From contig NZ_FNBN01000001.1 of assembly GCF_900102545.1 (NCBI RefSeq), positions 544,641 through 608,640 on the forward strand: a stretch of 64,000 nucleotides of DNA, read 5' to 3'. Source of the DNA: Chitinophaga filiformis (lineage in GTDB: Bacteria; Bacteroidota; Bacteroidia; Chitinophagales; Chitinophagaceae). How positions within the stretch are numbered: position 1 is the first letter of the stretch; each line of letters opens with the position of its first letter. Below are positions 27,224 to 35,306 of this stretch, piece after piece. The position numbers and the translations under genes are program-made. The notes under the pieces were generated by a model. It worked only from the letters and a program-made list of their open reading frames with translations. It searched no databases and had not been told where the DNA came from.

Positions 27224-28077
27224 TGACACCCCAAGGCTATGCACTTCATATCGGTTTGAATGCAGTTAACCCCGACAGCTATGAAGGCTGGAACGGAGAA
27301 CTCTTTGCCTGCGAGAACGACGCGGCAGTTTATAAAGCGATCGCTGAAAAGGCAGGTTTCCAATCCATTTACTCATTGCTGACTAAGGAGGCCACTTCTC
27401 AGAATGTACTGCAGCACTTAAAGAATGCAGCCAATCAGTTGCAATCCGGCGATATACTGCTGCTCACCTATTCAGGACATGGCGGTTCTATCATAGACGC
27501 CAACCAGGATGAAACCAACAACTTCGGAGAGATGGATGGCTTTGATGAAACCTGGTGCCTGTACGACCGGCAGCTGATTGACGATGAACTGTTTGAATGT
27601 TTCAGTAAATTCAAACCTGGTGTACGTATACTGATATTCTCTGATAGTTGTCATTCCGGCTCTGTGGCCAGAGCAGCAGAACCGATTATCGGCGCGGCAC
27701 TGGATCCTGCTACCTATACCCGTAGCCGTGTAGCGCCCCTGGATGTGCTGATGCGTACCTACAATAAACACAAAAGCGAATATGATGGCATACAGGCGCA
27801 GCTCAGTGCGGGTCCGGCAGATATAGCCGCTTATGTTGTGCAGTTTGGGGCCTGCCAGGATGATGAACTGGCCATGGAAGTATGGGGTAACGGCATGTTC
27901 ACCGCAAAGGTGCAGCAGGTGATGAAGGAGGAGATCAGTAATTATAACGACCTTTTTATTGCTATCAAACGGGGATTTTCTGACAAACAGCATCCTAACC
28001 TGTTCCATTATGGGAATAAGACGTATGACTTCCTGGCACAGCCGCCGTTTAGTATACAGCAGCTGATGGGAGCATAA
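27223..28077 (+). CDS. Metacaspase-like cysteine protease (peptidase C14)
   Basis: A 284-residue protein that is almost wholly a caspase-fold domain: N-terminal ALHIGLNAVNP, catalytic His86 in TYSGHGGS, Asp/Ser/Cys in SDSCHSGSV with nucleophile Cys143, and a final VFGx-type block reading FGACQDDELAME. Prokaryotic metacaspases of this size usually cleave after Arg or Lys and need calcium. It is translationally coupled to the 518-aa gene upstream. It shares little sequence with the first caspase (24580), so the operon carries two distinct proteases rather than a duplication. Confidence 0.88.
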   Translation: MTPQGYALHIGLNAVNPDSYEGWNGELFACENDAAVYKAIAEKAGFQSIYSLLTKEATSQNVLQHLKNAANQLQSGDILLLTYSGHGGSIIDANQDETNNFGEMDGFDETWCLYDRQLIDDELFECFSKFKPGVRILIFSDSCHSGSVARAAEPIIGAALDPATYTRSRVAPLDVLMRTYNKHKSEYDGIQAQLSAGPADIAAYVVQFGACQDDELAMEVWGNGMFTAKVQQVMKEEISNYNDLFIAIKRGFSDKQHPNLFHYGNKTYDFLAQPPFSIQQLMGA

Positions 28078-28112
28078 AGCAATCAACGAAATGCATTGTG
28101 GTGCAAATAAAA

Positions 28113-28147
28113 AATCCGGAAGCGTGCTTCAGAGCTGCTTCCGGATT
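28113..28147 (-). terminator. Terminator hairpin between convergent genes
   Basis: AATCCGGAAGC (28113-28123) and GCTTCCGGATT (28137-28147) form an 11-bp stem. The A-run at 28105-28114 gives a U-tail on the minus strand, so it mainly ends the M28 peptidase transcript, 20 bases after its stop; it may also act on the metacaspase transcript. Confidence 0.8.
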
Positions 28148-28167
28148 ATCCAATTATATATCGGGCT

Positions 28168-29811
28168 TTAACGTTTCGACTTGAATTCAGAACCTTCCTT
28201 CCATTGCGGGAATTTATCTTCGTTCGACAAGGTCACGCCTACATCAAACAGGAAACGAAGATCTTCCACCATACCTGACAATTCCCAGCTTGGATCCATC
28301 TGGTCAAAGGGAGAATGATAATGATCCCGTCCGTAGGCGGCGATATGCTCGGGCGCCCAGGCAGAATCGTGCTCCAGGGATTTATTGCCACTACCAGGAT
28401 ACAATGAGGGGATACCCACCTTAGCGAAATTGAAATGGTCGGAGCGAAAGAACCATCCACCGGAAGGATTCGCTTCTGGTATCAGGAAGCGTCCCTGTTT
28501 CTCTGCCGCCCTGGCTGCGTAGTCGTCCAGGTCAGACTGCCCCTTGCCGATGATCGTAATGTCTTTGGTACGCCCGAAAAAGTTCAGCACGTCCATGTTG
28601 ATATCTGCCACAGTTGATTTTATGGGGTAGATGGGATGTGCCGCATAGTATTCAGAACCCAGCAACCCCTGTTCCTCACCTGTTAATGCGAGGAACAATA
28701 TTGAGCGTTTAGGCGCCTGTTTCAGCTTAGAGAAGGCAGTTGCCAGTTGCAGGAGGCCTGCCACGCCGGAGGCGTTATCCAGCGCCCCATTATAGATAGA
28801 ATCGCCTTTTACGGCTTCTCCTACCCCCAGGTGATCCCAGTGGGCGGAGTAGATGATATATTCATTTTTCCTGTCTGTACCTGGCAATAGAGCTGCCACG
28901 TTGTGAGAAACAGATTTCCGGATGGTGCTCTTCAATGCGAGCGATGCAGCCACATTTAAGGGCACGGGTTTAAAGCCGGGGCGTTTAGCCTGGTTCATGA
29001 TGCTATCGGATACGCCTGCCAGCTCGAACAGCTTTTTAGCGGATTCCAGGGTCAGCCATCCTTCGATGGTAGCGCGGCTCTTATTATCATCGGGCGTCTG
29101 CAGGTCCAGTTTAGGTTTTGACCAGCCGCTGCGTACGACGGTCCAGCCATAGCTGGCGGGTAATACATCATGAATGATCAGGATACCGGAGGCACCCTGC
29201 CGGGCTGCTTCTTCAAATTTATAGGTCCAGCGACCGTAATAGGTCATTGTACGGGTCTTGCCTTTGAACAGGGTGCTATCATAAAAGCCGGGATCATTCA
29301 CCATCACCACTACTGTCTTACCTTTTACGTCTAATCCGGCATAGTCATTCCAGTTATACTCCGGCGCCACGATACCGAAACCGGCAAATACCATTTCTGA
29401 ATGATTGATGGCTACCCTTTCCTGTACATGTTTGGTACCGGCCACGTATTGGTCGAGGTAGCTGAGTGTCAGCTCACCTTTTTTACCGGAGATACGCAGA
29501 TCTCCTTCCGGTACGGATTTGATTTCCACCATGGGCACTTCCTGCAGGTAACTGGTATCATTCCCCGGTTGCAATCCTATTTCCTTACACCGTTTTATGA
29601 GGTAGGCGAGCGTTTTCTCTTCCCCGATAGTAAAGGGCTTACGGCCCTGGAATTCGTCAGAAGCCAGCACGGTAATATCCTTTGCCAGGCCGGCAGAGTC
29701 GATCGCTTTAATAGCAGTAGAGTCCTCGGCTATACCAGCCTTTTGCGCTCCCGAATTACATGCAGCAAGGGCCAGGGCCGTAAATAAGAACAGGTAATGT
29801 GGGTTTTTCAT
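28168..29811 (-). CDS. M28-family zinc aminopeptidase lipoprotein with PA domain
   Basis: A 547-residue exported peptidase. The lipobox LALAAC puts the lipid on Cys18 when starting at the ATG 29811; a TTG two codons earlier is also open. A protease-associated (PA) domain lies at about 135-250. The M28 domain shows the two-zinc ligands in order: SAHWDHLG, LDNASGVAG, LTGEEQGLLGSEYY, FRSDHFNFAKVGIPS and a distal His in YHSPFDQ. It removes N-terminal residues from peptides in the periplasm or at the outer membrane. It is a single gene with its own terminator and is divergent from the XRE regulator. Confidence 0.92.
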   Translation of the reverse strand: MKNPHYLFLFTALALAACNSGAQKAGIAEDSTAIKAIDSAGLAKDITVLASDEFQGRKPFTIGEEKTLAYLIKRCKEIGLQPGNDTSYLQEVPMVEIKSVPEGDLRISGKKGELTLSYLDQYVAGTKHVQERVAINHSEMVFAGFGIVAPEYNWNDYAGLDVKGKTVVVMVNDPGFYDSTLFKGKTRTMTYYGRWTYKFEEAARQGASGILIIHDVLPASYGWTVVRSGWSKPKLDLQTPDDNKSRATIEGWLTLESAKKLFELAGVSDSIMNQAKRPGFKPVPLNVAASLALKSTIRKSVSHNVAALLPGTDRKNEYIIYSAHWDHLGVGEAVKGDSIYNGALDNASGVAGLLQLATAFSKLKQAPKRSILFLALTGEEQGLLGSEYYAAHPIYPIKSTVADINMDVLNFFGRTKDITIIGKGQSDLDDYAARAAEKQGRFLIPEANPSGGWFFRSDHFNFAKVGIPSLYPGSGNKSLEHDSAWAPEHIAAYGRDHYHSPFDQMDPSWELSGMVEDLRFLFDVGVTLSNEDKFPQWKEGSEFKSKR

Positions 29812-30025
29812 CAACAAGTTGTATTTCCTTAAAGATATTCAAATTATTCTCAACCTGTCCTTATTGCATATTCACTGTATAGGATGTTCGCTCTTTGAAC
29901 AAATAATTATAAGTTTGCCGCCAAACCGGTTAATCGTTCTGTTAGCAAATGACACGTTATAGAGAAACGGCTCCTATGAGCTCCACCCGACAACAATAGA
30001 TCGATGCCCCCTTAAAATTTAATTT

Positions 30026-31102
30026 ATGCAACATTTCGGAGAGAGATTAAAAGCGGCGCGCAAGATCAAAGGCTGGTCTCTGCAGGAACTCGTTAGCAAG
30101 ACTTCTCATACGGTAAGCAAGCAGGCCCTAAGCAAATATGAAGCAGGGGTAATGATGCCTTCCCGTAAAATATTACTGCTTCTCTCAGGCGCATTGGGCG
30201 TAAAACCCACCTATTTTGAAAGCCAGCCGGTGTTCAACCTACCGGAATTTGAAATTCCCCGCAAAGGCGACTTATCCGCCAAACAGTCGGAGAGCATCAA
30301 AGAAAAGGTAAAAGATCTACTGGAGCATTATCTGCAGGCAGAAGCCCTGCTCAATATCCGGTCTAAATTCACCAATCCCATAAAGCCCTTCCCCGTACCT
30401 GATGAACAGGCAGCTGCGGATGTTGCCGCCAAACTGCTGAGTAAATGGGGCCTTGGAAATGGCGCTCTTCATAATGTGACCGAAATGCTGGAGGAGAAAG
30501 GTGTGCGTGTGATCCAGGTATCATCGCCGGACTATTTTGAGGGCTTGAGTACTTATGTAGGAAAGGTGCCTGTGATAGTACTGCATAAAGACCGTCCTAC
30601 CGCTATTAAACGGTTTGCAGCGATGTATGAACTGGGGCAGCTCTTACTGAAGATCACTACCGATACAGACAAGCGGAAGATTCCTGTAGATACAGACAGG
30701 CATAAGATCTGTGAGATCTTCGCGGCAGCGATGTTGTTACCGGGGAATGCTTTGGAGACACTTTTAGGCAGCAAACGAATGGCTATCGCTCCTGGGGAAT
30801 TGATCTGTATCAAAGAGCAGTATGGATTACCGTTGCGGGCTATTATGCAACAGGCAGTTTTCAAAGGGATCATTGACCGTAAAAATGCCAATGCGTTTTT
30901 TAAATTGCTTGTTGATAATGCTGATGAAACAGATCTGGGGAATTATATAGGTGAGGAGAAGGCGCAGCGCTTTGATAGAATGGTATACAGATTAGTCGCG
31001 GAAGGCATCATTGATATAGAGAAGGCGGCTGATCTTGCGAGGATACCGGTAGAGGAATTACAGCAGAAGGTACAGGTGTTTGATACAGTGGTGCAGGATT
31101 AA
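30026..31102 (+). CDS. XRE regulator with catalytically dead ImmA/IrrE-type domain
   Basis: A 358-residue protein. An XRE helix-turn-helix lies at about 4-60 (ERLKAARKIKGWSLQELV, SKQALSKYEAG). From about 130 it follows the ImmA/IrrE metallopeptidase family (RFAAMYELGQLLLK, then KICEIFAAAMLLPG). The zinc motif HExxH is YELGQ here (Tyr201, Gln205): both zinc histidines are gone while the glutamate stays, so proteolysis is very unlikely. ImmA-type enzymes normally cleave repressors to release mobile-element or stress genes; this one may act as a ligand-binding regulator instead. It is a single gene, divergent from the M28 peptidase. No toxin partner is adjacent. Confidence 0.85.
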   Translation: MQHFGERLKAARKIKGWSLQELVSKTSHTVSKQALSKYEAGVMMPSRKILLLLSGALGVKPTYFESQPVFNLPEFEIPRKGDLSAKQSESIKEKVKDLLEHYLQAEALLNIRSKFTNPIKPFPVPDEQAAADVAAKLLSKWGLGNGALHNVTEMLEEKGVRVIQVSSPDYFEGLSTYVGKVPVIVLHKDRPTAIKRFAAMYELGQLLLKITTDTDKRKIPVDTDRHKICEIFAAAMLLPGNALETLLGSKRMAIAPGELICIKEQYGLPLRAIMQQAVFKGIIDRKNANAFFKLLVDNADETDLGNYIGEEKAQRFDRMVYRLVAEGIIDIEKAADLARIPVEELQQKVQVFDTVVQD

Positions 31103-31136
31103 TCCATTTACGCTAAGTGGCTTCGGGTTCTTTTAC

Positions 31137-31354
31137 CGCTAAGTAGCTTCGGTTTCAGGTCGGCGCCTCTCTGGAACGTTATTGGTGTTTCACGCTAAGT
31201 AGCTTCGGTTTCAGCATGGGATGGCGGTCGGCGCCTCTCCGGATGTCGATTTAGCGTTATCAAGCGAATAGGGGCTGGATATAGATTGGGCAGCACCGGT
31301 CGTGTCACCGGAGAGCCGAAGGCCCGCCATTCCCACCTGAAACCTCGTGCTACT
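31137..31354. repeat. Direct repeats and long imperfect inverted repeat
   Basis: A 22-base direct repeat (CGCTAAGTAGCTTCGGTTTC core) occurs at 31137-31158 and 31193-31214, with a looser copy at 31111; GGTCGGCGCCTCTC recurs at 31158 and 31227. The third unit, 31198-31243, is an imperfect inverse of 31308-31354. The inverted arms carry the same TTTCAGGTGGGA core as the element at 19475-19626. Confidence 0.75.
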
Positions 31355-31399
31355 TCCGCTGTCGCTATTGATGGTTAGGTGGCTAGCTTCAGAGGAAAT

Positions 31400-31441
31400 A
31401 AAAACGGTTGTATCAATGAAGTAATTGATACAACCGTTTTT
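31400..31441. terminator. Bidirectional terminator, 18-bp perfect stem
   Basis: Positions 31400-31417 pair without mismatch with 31424-31441 around the loop GAAGTA. A-tract on the left and T-tract on the right suit both directions. It begins three bases after the stop of the minus-strand gene at 31445 and serves the converging XRE gene too. Confidence 0.92.
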
Positions 31442-31444
31442 ATT

Positions 31445-32074
31445 TTAAGGTTGTAGTCCTCCGAAGTCGTAGACGACTGGCGGATCAACTCGTTTGTTGC
31501 CACTCTTGGTGTAGGGTACAACGAACACTGTTACTCTGCCGATTTTCTCTTTCTGTTCTTTCTCCGACACTTTTTTGCACAGCGAGTCTGCGCTCTTAAA
31601 AAAAGCCTCTGTATAAATTCCCATTCTAAGCTCAGTTACCACATCCGTTGTATCTTCTTTTAATTGACTATGATTTGCCAGCCAACATACCATATTTGTT
31701 CCCAGGAATGCTTCCGATCGGGTGATCAGGCGGAATTTAGGCATCAGGCGCCTGGAACGGCTGGTAGTGGTATTTAGTTGACCGGGAAGATTTTCGCGAT
31801 TCATCCTTACAGAGTCATGCAGGAAACAATATTGATCCAATACTGTGTCGTATTCACGAAAACATAATAGGGCATCGCTATAGTTCCATTCAATCCCTGT
31901 ATCCTTACTTGATTTCGAAAACTGTTCACAAAGCAGTTTAATCGTCGTTTCGATATCAGGGACAGGGGCTGTTGTCGCTGCGGCATTTTGCGCGGTATTA
32001 GCGTGCTGCTGACAAGCTATCAGACCAAAGAAAAATAGTAGGATAATGCTCAATAAATAAGTGCTCTTTTTCAT
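31445..32074 (-). CDS. Unknown lipoprotein with C-terminal YDFGGLQP motif (copy 2)
   Basis: A 209-residue lipoprotein starting at the ATG 32074 (MKKSTYLLS), with lipobox LIAC and lipidated Cys21. The C-terminal half matches the cytosolic-looking protein at 23091-23636: GIYTE, RVTVFVVPY and the exact ending VYDFGGLQP. The N-terminal halves are unrelated, so a shared C-terminal module has been joined to a lipoprotein front here. The upstream leader is also shared with copy 1. Family and role unknown to me. The frame is open further upstream, but that part overlaps the conserved leader and lacks a signal peptide. Confidence 0.78.
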   Translation of the reverse strand: MKKSTYLLSIILLFFFGLIACQQHANTAQNAAATTAPVPDIETTIKLLCEQFSKSSKDTGIEWNYSDALLCFREYDTVLDQYCFLHDSVRMNRENLPGQLNTTTSRSRRLMPKFRLITRSEAFLGTNMVCWLANHSQLKEDTTDVVTELRMGIYTEAFFKSADSLCKKVSEKEQKEKIGRVTVFVVPYTKSGNKRVDPPVVYDFGGLQP

Positions 32075-32153
32075 ATTGTGGGGGTATTGTGAGGTTATTG
32101 ATAAGAGCAATATAAATTTCCACTGCCGAATTACAACACATCCATACAAAATA
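32075..32153 (-). promoter_or_regulatory. Leader shared with the first YDFGGLQP gene
   Basis: On the minus strand it carries GTGTTGTAATTCGG, AATAACCTCAC and CCCCACAA before the ATG, in the same order and near-same spacing as upstream of 23636. Confidence 0.6.
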
Positions 32154-32212
32154 TGGGGATTCCTGCTTATCCCCCGGGAAAAATCCCCTCCCTATATCCC
32201 TGCTATTTCCCG

Positions 32213-32243
32213 TTGTAGCGGCCTTGCCACCAAGCTACCTTTG
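32213..32243 (+). promoter_or_regulatory. Bacteroidota housekeeping promoter (TTG - 20 - TAnnTTTG)
   Basis: TTG at 32213-32215 and TACCTTTG at 32236-32243, 20 bases apart, match the -33/-7 consensus closely. The 55-aa gene starts 50 bases downstream of the -7 box. Confidence 0.65.
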
Positions 32244-32293
32244 ACTTAACACAATGCCCCATACAACAATTCATCACATTCAATCATACTATT

Positions 32294-32461
32294 ATGGACG
32301 CAGCATTCATACAAGCATATTTCGACAGGTGCGACAAAAGAGCAGTCAGGAAGATTATCACTACCGCTTTCAATGCTCGGGAGTTGCCTGTCACGATACG
32401 GCCTGTCACCCCACGACTTAACCCCAATAAGAACACGAACAAAAGAAAAGCGGCCCGTTAA
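32294..32461 (+). CDS. Small basic protein, 55 aa, unknown
   Basis: A 55-residue reading frame (begins MDAAFIQAYFDRC, ends NKRKAAR) rich in Arg and Lys, with a predicted helical first half and a Pro-rich basic tail. It has a good promoter 50 bases upstream and a terminator that overlaps its last codons, so it looks like a complete monocistronic gene. No family recognised. Nucleic-acid or ribosome binding would fit its charge but is a guess. Confidence 0.55.
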   Translation: MDAAFIQAYFDRCDKRAVRKIITTAFNARELPVTIRPVTPRLNPNKNTNKRKAAR

Positions 32462-32473
32462 GGAGCCGCTTTT
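32446..32473. terminator. Terminator hairpin, bidirectional
   Basis: AAAAGCGGC (32446-32454) pairs with GCCGCTTTT (32465-32473). It ends the 55-aa gene (its stop codon is in the loop) and lies 23 bases after the stop of the minus-strand PepSY gene. Confidence 0.85.
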
Positions 32474-32495
32474 CATATCGCTATTTTAATAGTTA

Positions 32496-33791
32496 TCAGT
32501 TATTCCGGATGGGAGGAATATTTGTCGTTAATCCAACTCCATCGGTCACATAAAGCGTTGTTTCCCCTTGTTTTCTTTTCTGATGATGCAATTTGCTTTT
32601 CTTCTCCTGCTTTTTCCCCTTATTCCACCATACCAGGAAGCCGGTAACAGGCAGACTGGCGCAGATCAGGCTCGCAAAGAAAGCCAGGATCTTACCCGGC
32701 AGGCCGGCAATGGCACCTACGTGGATATCGTAGTTCATACCGATCAGTTGCTCTCCTGCGTTTCTGTCTTTCGCCGTTTCATGTGCCAGCAGTTTACCTG
32801 TGTGCTTGTCAAACTGCAGGTCGTCGCGATTATAATAGGTTTCCTTTCCCCAATAGGCCGACATCCGGATGGTGGCTGTATTGCTATTCCTTGTGGCAAA
32901 TACGCCTATGCGTTTTGCCTGGGGAAACTGTTGTACGGCAGTGGTATAAGCCACGTCCAACGGATTGCTGCCAGCCAATGGCAGTGCTAAAGTATCTGAT
33001 TTCACTTCTTTATGCTGAGGAGGTGTAATGCTACGGGAGGCTACCACATAGACGGTAGCCTGGAACCATTTAAAGGCCCATACCATTCCCGTCAGGGCTA
33101 ATACCAGGGCTATTAACAATGAATAAAAACCGAGTACATTATGGAGATCGTAGTTCACGCGTTTGAAATTGCCAGACCATTTTATCCGGAAGCTTTGTTC
33201 ACGGGATTTCTTTGTCCATTTCTTCGGCCACCAGAGTATCAGGCCTGTGATCAGGAGGATGACGAAGATGAAAGTAGCCCATCCGACTATTGGCTGACCA
33301 TATTTTGTATTCAGGAGTAAGCTCCAGTGCAGGTATTTAACGATCACGAAGAAATCAGTTTTCAGATCCCGCACTGCCGTTACATTGCCGGTGTAGGGGT
33401 CTACATAGGCAGCTTTATAATAAGCGGTAGATCCGAAGATAGTAAGGGCGTTTTCATTGCCCTCAGCATAGGTCAGGAACTCCCAGGCACGATCAGGGGA
33501 TCTGTAGGTAAAGACGCTGCGTACAGGGAACTCTTTTCCTAAAGCTGTCTGTGCCTTCTCCTGCAGTACGCTCAGGGGCAGTACAGGCGTATGCCGGGCG
33601 GTCACGAACAACTCATCGTGATGTACCCATTCGGTGATCTCTTTCTGGAATACGAAGATGCAACCGGTGATGCTTACGATCAGCACAATGATGCCGGAGG
33701 TCAGGCCCAACCACAGGTGCAGCCAGGCGTTCAGTTTCTTTCCCCAGGATTTTCCTTTTTTCTTAGCGTTTGTTTGAATATCGTTCCCCAT
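32496..33791 (-). CDS. PepSY-associated membrane protein
   Basis: A 431-residue inner-membrane protein of the PepSY_TM family. Four helices are visible: about 22-44 (after a basic start KKGKSWGKKLNAWLHLW), near 170-190, 215-240 and 370-392. A PepSY-like periplasmic domain between helices 1 and 2 contains FPVRSVFTYRSPDRAWEF. Relatives usually sit beside siderophore receptors and are thought to reduce ferric complexes or otherwise help iron uptake. It is divergent from an AraC regulator at 34000, a common arrangement for iron genes. No TonB receptor is adjacent here. Confidence 0.88.
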   Translation of the reverse strand: MGNDIQTNAKKKGKSWGKKLNAWLHLWLGLTSGIIVLIVSITGCIFVFQKEITEWVHHDELFVTARHTPVLPLSVLQEKAQTALGKEFPVRSVFTYRSPDRAWEFLTYAEGNENALTIFGSTAYYKAAYVDPYTGNVTAVRDLKTDFFVIVKYLHWSLLLNTKYGQPIVGWATFIFVILLITGLILWWPKKWTKKSREQSFRIKWSGNFKRVNYDLHNVLGFYSLLIALVLALTGMVWAFKWFQATVYVVASRSITPPQHKEVKSDTLALPLAGSNPLDVAYTTAVQQFPQAKRIGVFATRNSNTATIRMSAYWGKETYYNRDDLQFDKHTGKLLAHETAKDRNAGEQLIGMNYDIHVGAIAGLPGKILAFFASLICASLPVTGFLVWWNKGKKQEKKSKLHHQKRKQGETTLYVTDGVGLTTNIPPIRNN

Positions 33792-33999
33792 GGTATCAGA
33801 GATTGAAAGTGTAGCCTATGGCAGGGACTGGTTCCTATGAGTTCGCATGGAGTTGCCTTACCGGGCTAATGCGCGAAGGTCGGGATGCTGGAATTGATAC
33901 CTGAGACAAAAAGGGAAAAGTATTTACGCAAAACGGAAAAAAAAGAAATTATGAGACTGGTAATGCAGTTGCAGTACTGTGTTCTAATTTGGTAGTACG

Positions 34000-35004
34000 A
34001 TGACCCTACCATTGTCCATTTCAACCCACATCGGGCAGCCGATCCTGTTTACCCCCGGTATGCCTGACGCCTTTTCCAGCTACGCGCTGCAAGGCACCAA
34101 GCCGTTTTATGCGGCGAGTGACAGCTTTGGCTGTATCCTGTTCCAGCAGGTGGCGAATCATAGTTACAATGCATGGGTGAGTCATTATATCATTAATAAA
34201 CCGACAGCATTCAAAGTAAAAGGAAATGTGGACGATCTGCTGCTGCACCATACATTAAAGGGTAATATGTTTTATGAGCTGAACAGTCACGAGAGTGAGA
34301 CATTTCAGCACCAGATGAATATAGTGGTAGCTTCAAGGCTCCGTCACGTGGTACGCTTCAAGGCAGCGGGAATATACATTGCTTTGGACATCCAGATCCC
34401 GGTGGACGACCTGAAAAGTTACCAGGAAAGTTTCCCGGTTGTACAAGACCTCTTAAAGAAGCTCGACAATGAAAATACCATTACCCTCCTGGATCAGCAT
34501 ATGATTGCCCATGAACGCCTTCGCAATATTATACAGGATATTACCGAACGCCAGTTACCTAAGGCAGCCAGCGAAAAATACAGAGAACAGAAAACCGGAG
34601 AACTCATCATTGAATCACTTGATATGCTTTCACGTTACCTTACAGATGCCAACGGCCTGAGTGCGGCCGACCATGAAAGGGGCCAGAAAACGGAGGTTCA
34701 TTTGCTGAAACATCTGCAGCAACCATCGCCTCCTACCCTCAAACAATTGGCAAGATTTGCCGGTACGAATGAAAAGAAGCTGGAAGAGATCTTCCGGAGC
34801 CGCCACGGTATTACCGTATACGACTTCTTCCAGAATGCGCGTATGCGTATCATTTACCGCAAGCTCACCGAGACTGCTGTGCCCCTGCAGGACCTTGCTG
34901 AAGAATTCGGGTATACCGATTACTCCAGCTTCTCCTATGCAGTAAAGAAGCGTTTCTCCATGAGTCCGCGTGAACTGAGAAAGAACAGCAGTATTAATTC
35001 CTAA
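34000..35004 (+). CDS. AraC-family transcriptional regulator
   Basis: A 334-residue regulator. The N-terminal ~220 residues form an unclassified ligand-sensing part, and the AraC double helix-turn-helix spans about 235-330 (PTLKQLARFAGTNEKKLEEIF, then PLQDLAEEFGYTDYSSFSYAVKKRFSMSPRELR). The C-terminal half resembles PchR-type regulators that respond to siderophores. Divergence from the PepSY gene, with 208 bases between the starts, suggests it controls that gene and itself. A box CTAATTTGG close to the start is only a loose -7 match. Confidence 0.9.
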   Translation: MTLPLSISTHIGQPILFTPGMPDAFSSYALQGTKPFYAASDSFGCILFQQVANHSYNAWVSHYIINKPTAFKVKGNVDDLLLHHTLKGNMFYELNSHESETFQHQMNIVVASRLRHVVRFKAAGIYIALDIQIPVDDLKSYQESFPVVQDLLKKLDNENTITLLDQHMIAHERLRNIIQDITERQLPKAASEKYREQKTGELIIESLDMLSRYLTDANGLSAADHERGQKTEVHLLKHLQQPSPPTLKQLARFAGTNEKKLEEIFRSRHGITVYDFFQNARMRIIYRKLTETAVPLQDLAEEFGYTDYSSFSYAVKKRFSMSPRELRKNSSINS

Positions 35005-35163
35005 TTGATATTCTCTCTTTCCAAAGTTCATCATTTAACTCCTAAACACCCCCATTCTATCATGACGTAACTTTAATACAGAAAGAACAATATTATTCGT
35101 TTTCGTTGCCATAACGACCTATTATACGACAAGAACATTTAATGGTATATTGAGGAAAACAAC

Positions 35164-35193
35164 GTCCTGGCTTTCTAGCCGGGACCACTTTTC
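35164..35193 (+). terminator. Terminator after the AraC gene
   Basis: GTCCTGGCT (35164-35172) pairs with AGCCGGGAC (35177-35185; one T-G pair) around TTCT, followed by CCACTTTTC. It is set 159 bases after the stop. The rest of the 302-base gap to the next gene (35005-35306) is AT-rich and shows nothing else clear. Confidence 0.7.
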
Positions 35194-35306
35194 TTACAAT
35201 GTTACCATTTCCAATATATCGCAACATATACCAATTGTAAAATGCCAATTAATTGTTTTCTCATCACATTATTTGTGTTCCCCATTTAACTTATTAACCC
35301 AGGTAC

